Position numbers and translations under genes: made by a program | Shown: in pieces, positions 4,354-5,690 of the stretch | How the letters are laid out: every line of letters begins with the position of its first letter | Numbering within the stretch: position 1 is the first letter of the stretch | Notes under the pieces: model-generated | What the model was told of the DNA's origin: nothing | Seen by the model: the letters and a program-made list of their open reading frames with translations, nothing else | Databases searched by the model: none | NCBI GenBank assembly: GCA_020052975.1 | Contig: JAGVOC010000465.1 | Location: forward strand, 1-5,690 | Length of the DNA: 5,690 bases | Direction: 5' to 3' | Source of the DNA: Desulfobacterales bacterium | Lineage (GTDB): Bacteria > Desulfobacterota > Desulfobacteria > Desulfobacterales > RPRI01

Positions 4354-4749
4354 CTATTTTAAGTTCTTGCTCGCCTCAACAGCCATTTTAACAACCTTGT
4401 CAAGCTCTTCTAAATCAAGCGGCTTTAAGACATAAGCTAAAGCGCCTAATTTACGGCATGCCTCTACTTTTTCTTTTTCCGTAATTCGCGTTACCATAAC
4501 GCAGACAGCGTCTTTGTTAATATCCTTTATCTGCCTTAAGACCTCCACACCATCAATAGCAGAATAAGGCATATGGATATCAATAAGGTTGATTTCAGGA
4601 CGTTCTTTTTTGAAAATCTCAACAGCCGTAACACCATCCGTTGCTCCAAAGGTTTGGAAGCCTTCTCTTGTGTATATCTTTTTTGTAAAATCAACAATAC
4701 CTTCTTCGTCATCAACAACCATAAGTTTTAACTGTCTTTGTTCATCCAT
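4354..4749 (-). CDS. Single-domain response regulator (CheY-like receiver)
   Basis: The 131-residue protein is a receiver domain alone: D13/D14 (LMVVDDEE), phosphoacceptor D57 (NLIDIHMP), switch Thr T87 (VMVTRI), aromatic Y106 and K109 (YVLKPL). The loop after D57 (MPYSAIDGVEVL) is about two residues longer than the usual MPGMSGLEVL, which may set partner specificity. AAGGAGG lies 10 bases before the ATG at 4749. It directly follows the sensor kinase gene by 26 bp and is its most likely cognate phosphoacceptor. No DNA-binding or enzymatic output is attached. Confidence 0.93.
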   Translation of the reverse strand: MDEQRQLKLMVVDDEEGIVDFTKKIYTREGFQTFGATDGVTAVEIFKKERPEINLIDIHMPYSAIDGVEVLRQIKDINKDAVCVMVTRITEKEKVEACRKLGALAYVLKPLDLEELDKVVKMAVEASKNLK

Positions 4750-4775
4750 TTTACCTGAACCTCCTTTTCAATATA

Positions 4776-5690
4776 TCAAAATAGCCTACTGCCTTTATCT
4801 TTATCCTTTTTCTCGAATTCTTCTGGCTTTATATCATTAGCTATGGGAAGTTCAATAATAAAAGTAGAGCCCTTACCAGGTCCATCTGATTCAGCCCAAA
4901 TCCTTCCTTTATGATGTTCAACAATCTTCTTGGCATTATAAAGACCCATGCCTGTGCCCTCAGTTGATGCCTTGGTCGTGACAAATTGGGTAAAAATAAC
5001 CGAAAGCATCTCTTTCTTTATTCCATAGCCGTTATCAATAAATGATATCTTCACCCAGTCATGGTTGACGTTATCGAGCCTTAAGGTAATCCTCTTTTCC
5101 TTTAAATCCATCACGGCATGAATGGAGTTATTGGCAAAGATTGTCAGAACCTGCATAAGTTGAGGACGCTCTCCCCTAACAAAGACTTTTTCTTTAAGAT
5201 TGGATGCTTTTCCAAACAAGACTAATTTTTCCTTAAATTTAGGCTGGTTAACCCTACAGAACATTGCCACAACATCTTCGATATCTAATGCCTTAAACTC
5301 ACCCGTAGTCTTCTGACCAAAGCCCCTGATAGCTTCTACCATACTGGCGATTCTTTTAGCTGCCTCCAAAACAAAATCAGAAGATTCCTCTAAATCTTTT
5401 CTCTTGGCTTCATCTATCACATCCCTAAGGATGCCTTTTTTTAAATGCCCAGCATGACCCAAAATAATCTGAACTGGATTATCTATTTCATGGGCCAAAG
5501 AATAAGAGTAGGTATCCATCTCTTCTAAGCGAGCTTTTCGCTGCCTATCTTCTATCTCACGCCAAAAACGACAGTTTTCGATGGCAAGACTTGTTGAGTA
5601 AGAAAGTGTTTCAAAAACAAGAACGTCATCCGAAGTATACATCTGATGGTTAGGCTTTGAACCAAAAACCATAAATCCCAACAATGAATC
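4776..5690 (-). CDS. Sensor histidine kinase, GAF-HisKA-HATPase_c (5' end outside window)
   Basis: The frame is open to the right edge, so the N-terminus is missing; the first visible residues are DSLLGFMVFG. Counting from the TTG codon at 5684 as residue 1, residues 1-38 are the end of a GAF-like sensor domain (VLVFETLSYSTSLAIENCRF). A coiled linker (about 39-57) leads to a HisKA domain with phosphoacceptor H65 in LAHEIDNPVQII; E66 and N69 fit the phosphatase-type ExxN motif. The catalytic domain shows the N-box N186 (FANNSIHAV), G1 (IDNGYGI, D218), F-box (IFTQFVTTK), G2 (GTGMGLYNAKKIVEHHKG) and a final GKGSTFIIELP. All ATP-binding motifs look intact, so it should be an active autokinase. 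The visible part has no membrane helix. It heads the visible part of operon A and probably phosphorylates the adjacent receivers. Confidence 0.93.
   Translation of the reverse strand, partial: DSLLGFMVFGSKPNHQMYTSDDVLVFETLSYSTSLAIENCRFWREIEDRQRKARLEEMDTYSYSLAHEIDNPVQIILGHAGHLKKGILRDVIDEAKRKDLEESSDFVLEAAKRIASMVEAIRGFGQKTTGEFKALDIEDVVAMFCRVNQPKFKEKLVLFGKASNLKEKVFVRGERPQLMQVLTIFANNSIHAVMDLKEKRITLRLDNVNHDWVKISFIDNGYGIKKEMLSVIFTQFVTTKASTEGTGMGLYNAKKIVEHHKGRIWAESDGPGKGSTFIIELPIANDIKPEEFEKKDKDKGSRLF

Noticed and set aside
4536..4840. Short ORFs over the receiver at 4354-4749
   Set aside because: Both the minus-strand (4536-4718) and plus-strand (4589-4840) frames are shadows of the receiver and kinase genes, without motifs.

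Overview
This is a signalling island from a bacterium with moderate AT richness. No strong taxonomic marker is present. The many free-standing receiver proteins, the small cysteine proteins and the overall style resemble uncultured Gram-negative lineages such as Omnitrophota, but that placement is a guess. The window encodes one partial sensor histidine kinase, five CheY-like receiver proteins with intact phosphorylation sites and no DNA-binding output domain, an acyl carrier protein, a protein with a tandemly duplicated domain I do not recognise, three small unidentified proteins (one with a zinc-ribbon pattern, one with a cysteine cluster) and one XRE-cupin regulator.

Layout. Operon A (minus strand, from the right edge to 2806) runs: GAF-HisKA-HATPase kinase (partial), receiver, duplicated-domain protein, acyl carrier protein, receiver, receiver. 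Its genes lie 7-26 bp apart or overlap. The XRE-cupin regulator at 2216-2794 is on the plus strand, converges on the end of operon A with 11 bp between the stop codons, and has a near-consensus sigma-70 promoter. It diverges from operon B (minus strand, 1956 to 257), which runs: receiver, 71-aa protein, zinc-ribbon protein, 66-aa Cys protein, receiver fused to a DHp-like helical segment. The roughly 260-bp AT-rich region between the regulator and operon B holds two divergent promoters and several palindromes and repeats that look like operators. Operon B ends in a hairpin at 221-252. Beyond it, at the left edge, a 29-codon hydrophobic small ORF is followed after one base by what may be the start of another minus-strand gene.

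How the genes may work together (inference). The kinase is the only visible phosphodonor and several single receivers are available as acceptors. The receiver-DHp protein could pass phosphate on as a histidine phosphotransfer protein. The acyl carrier protein and the duplicated-domain protein sit inside the phosphorelay operon, which is unusual and suggests a link to acyl-chain or lipid chemistry, or a protein-interaction output instead of direct transcription control. The XRE-cupin protein probably controls itself and operon B through the shared intergenic region.
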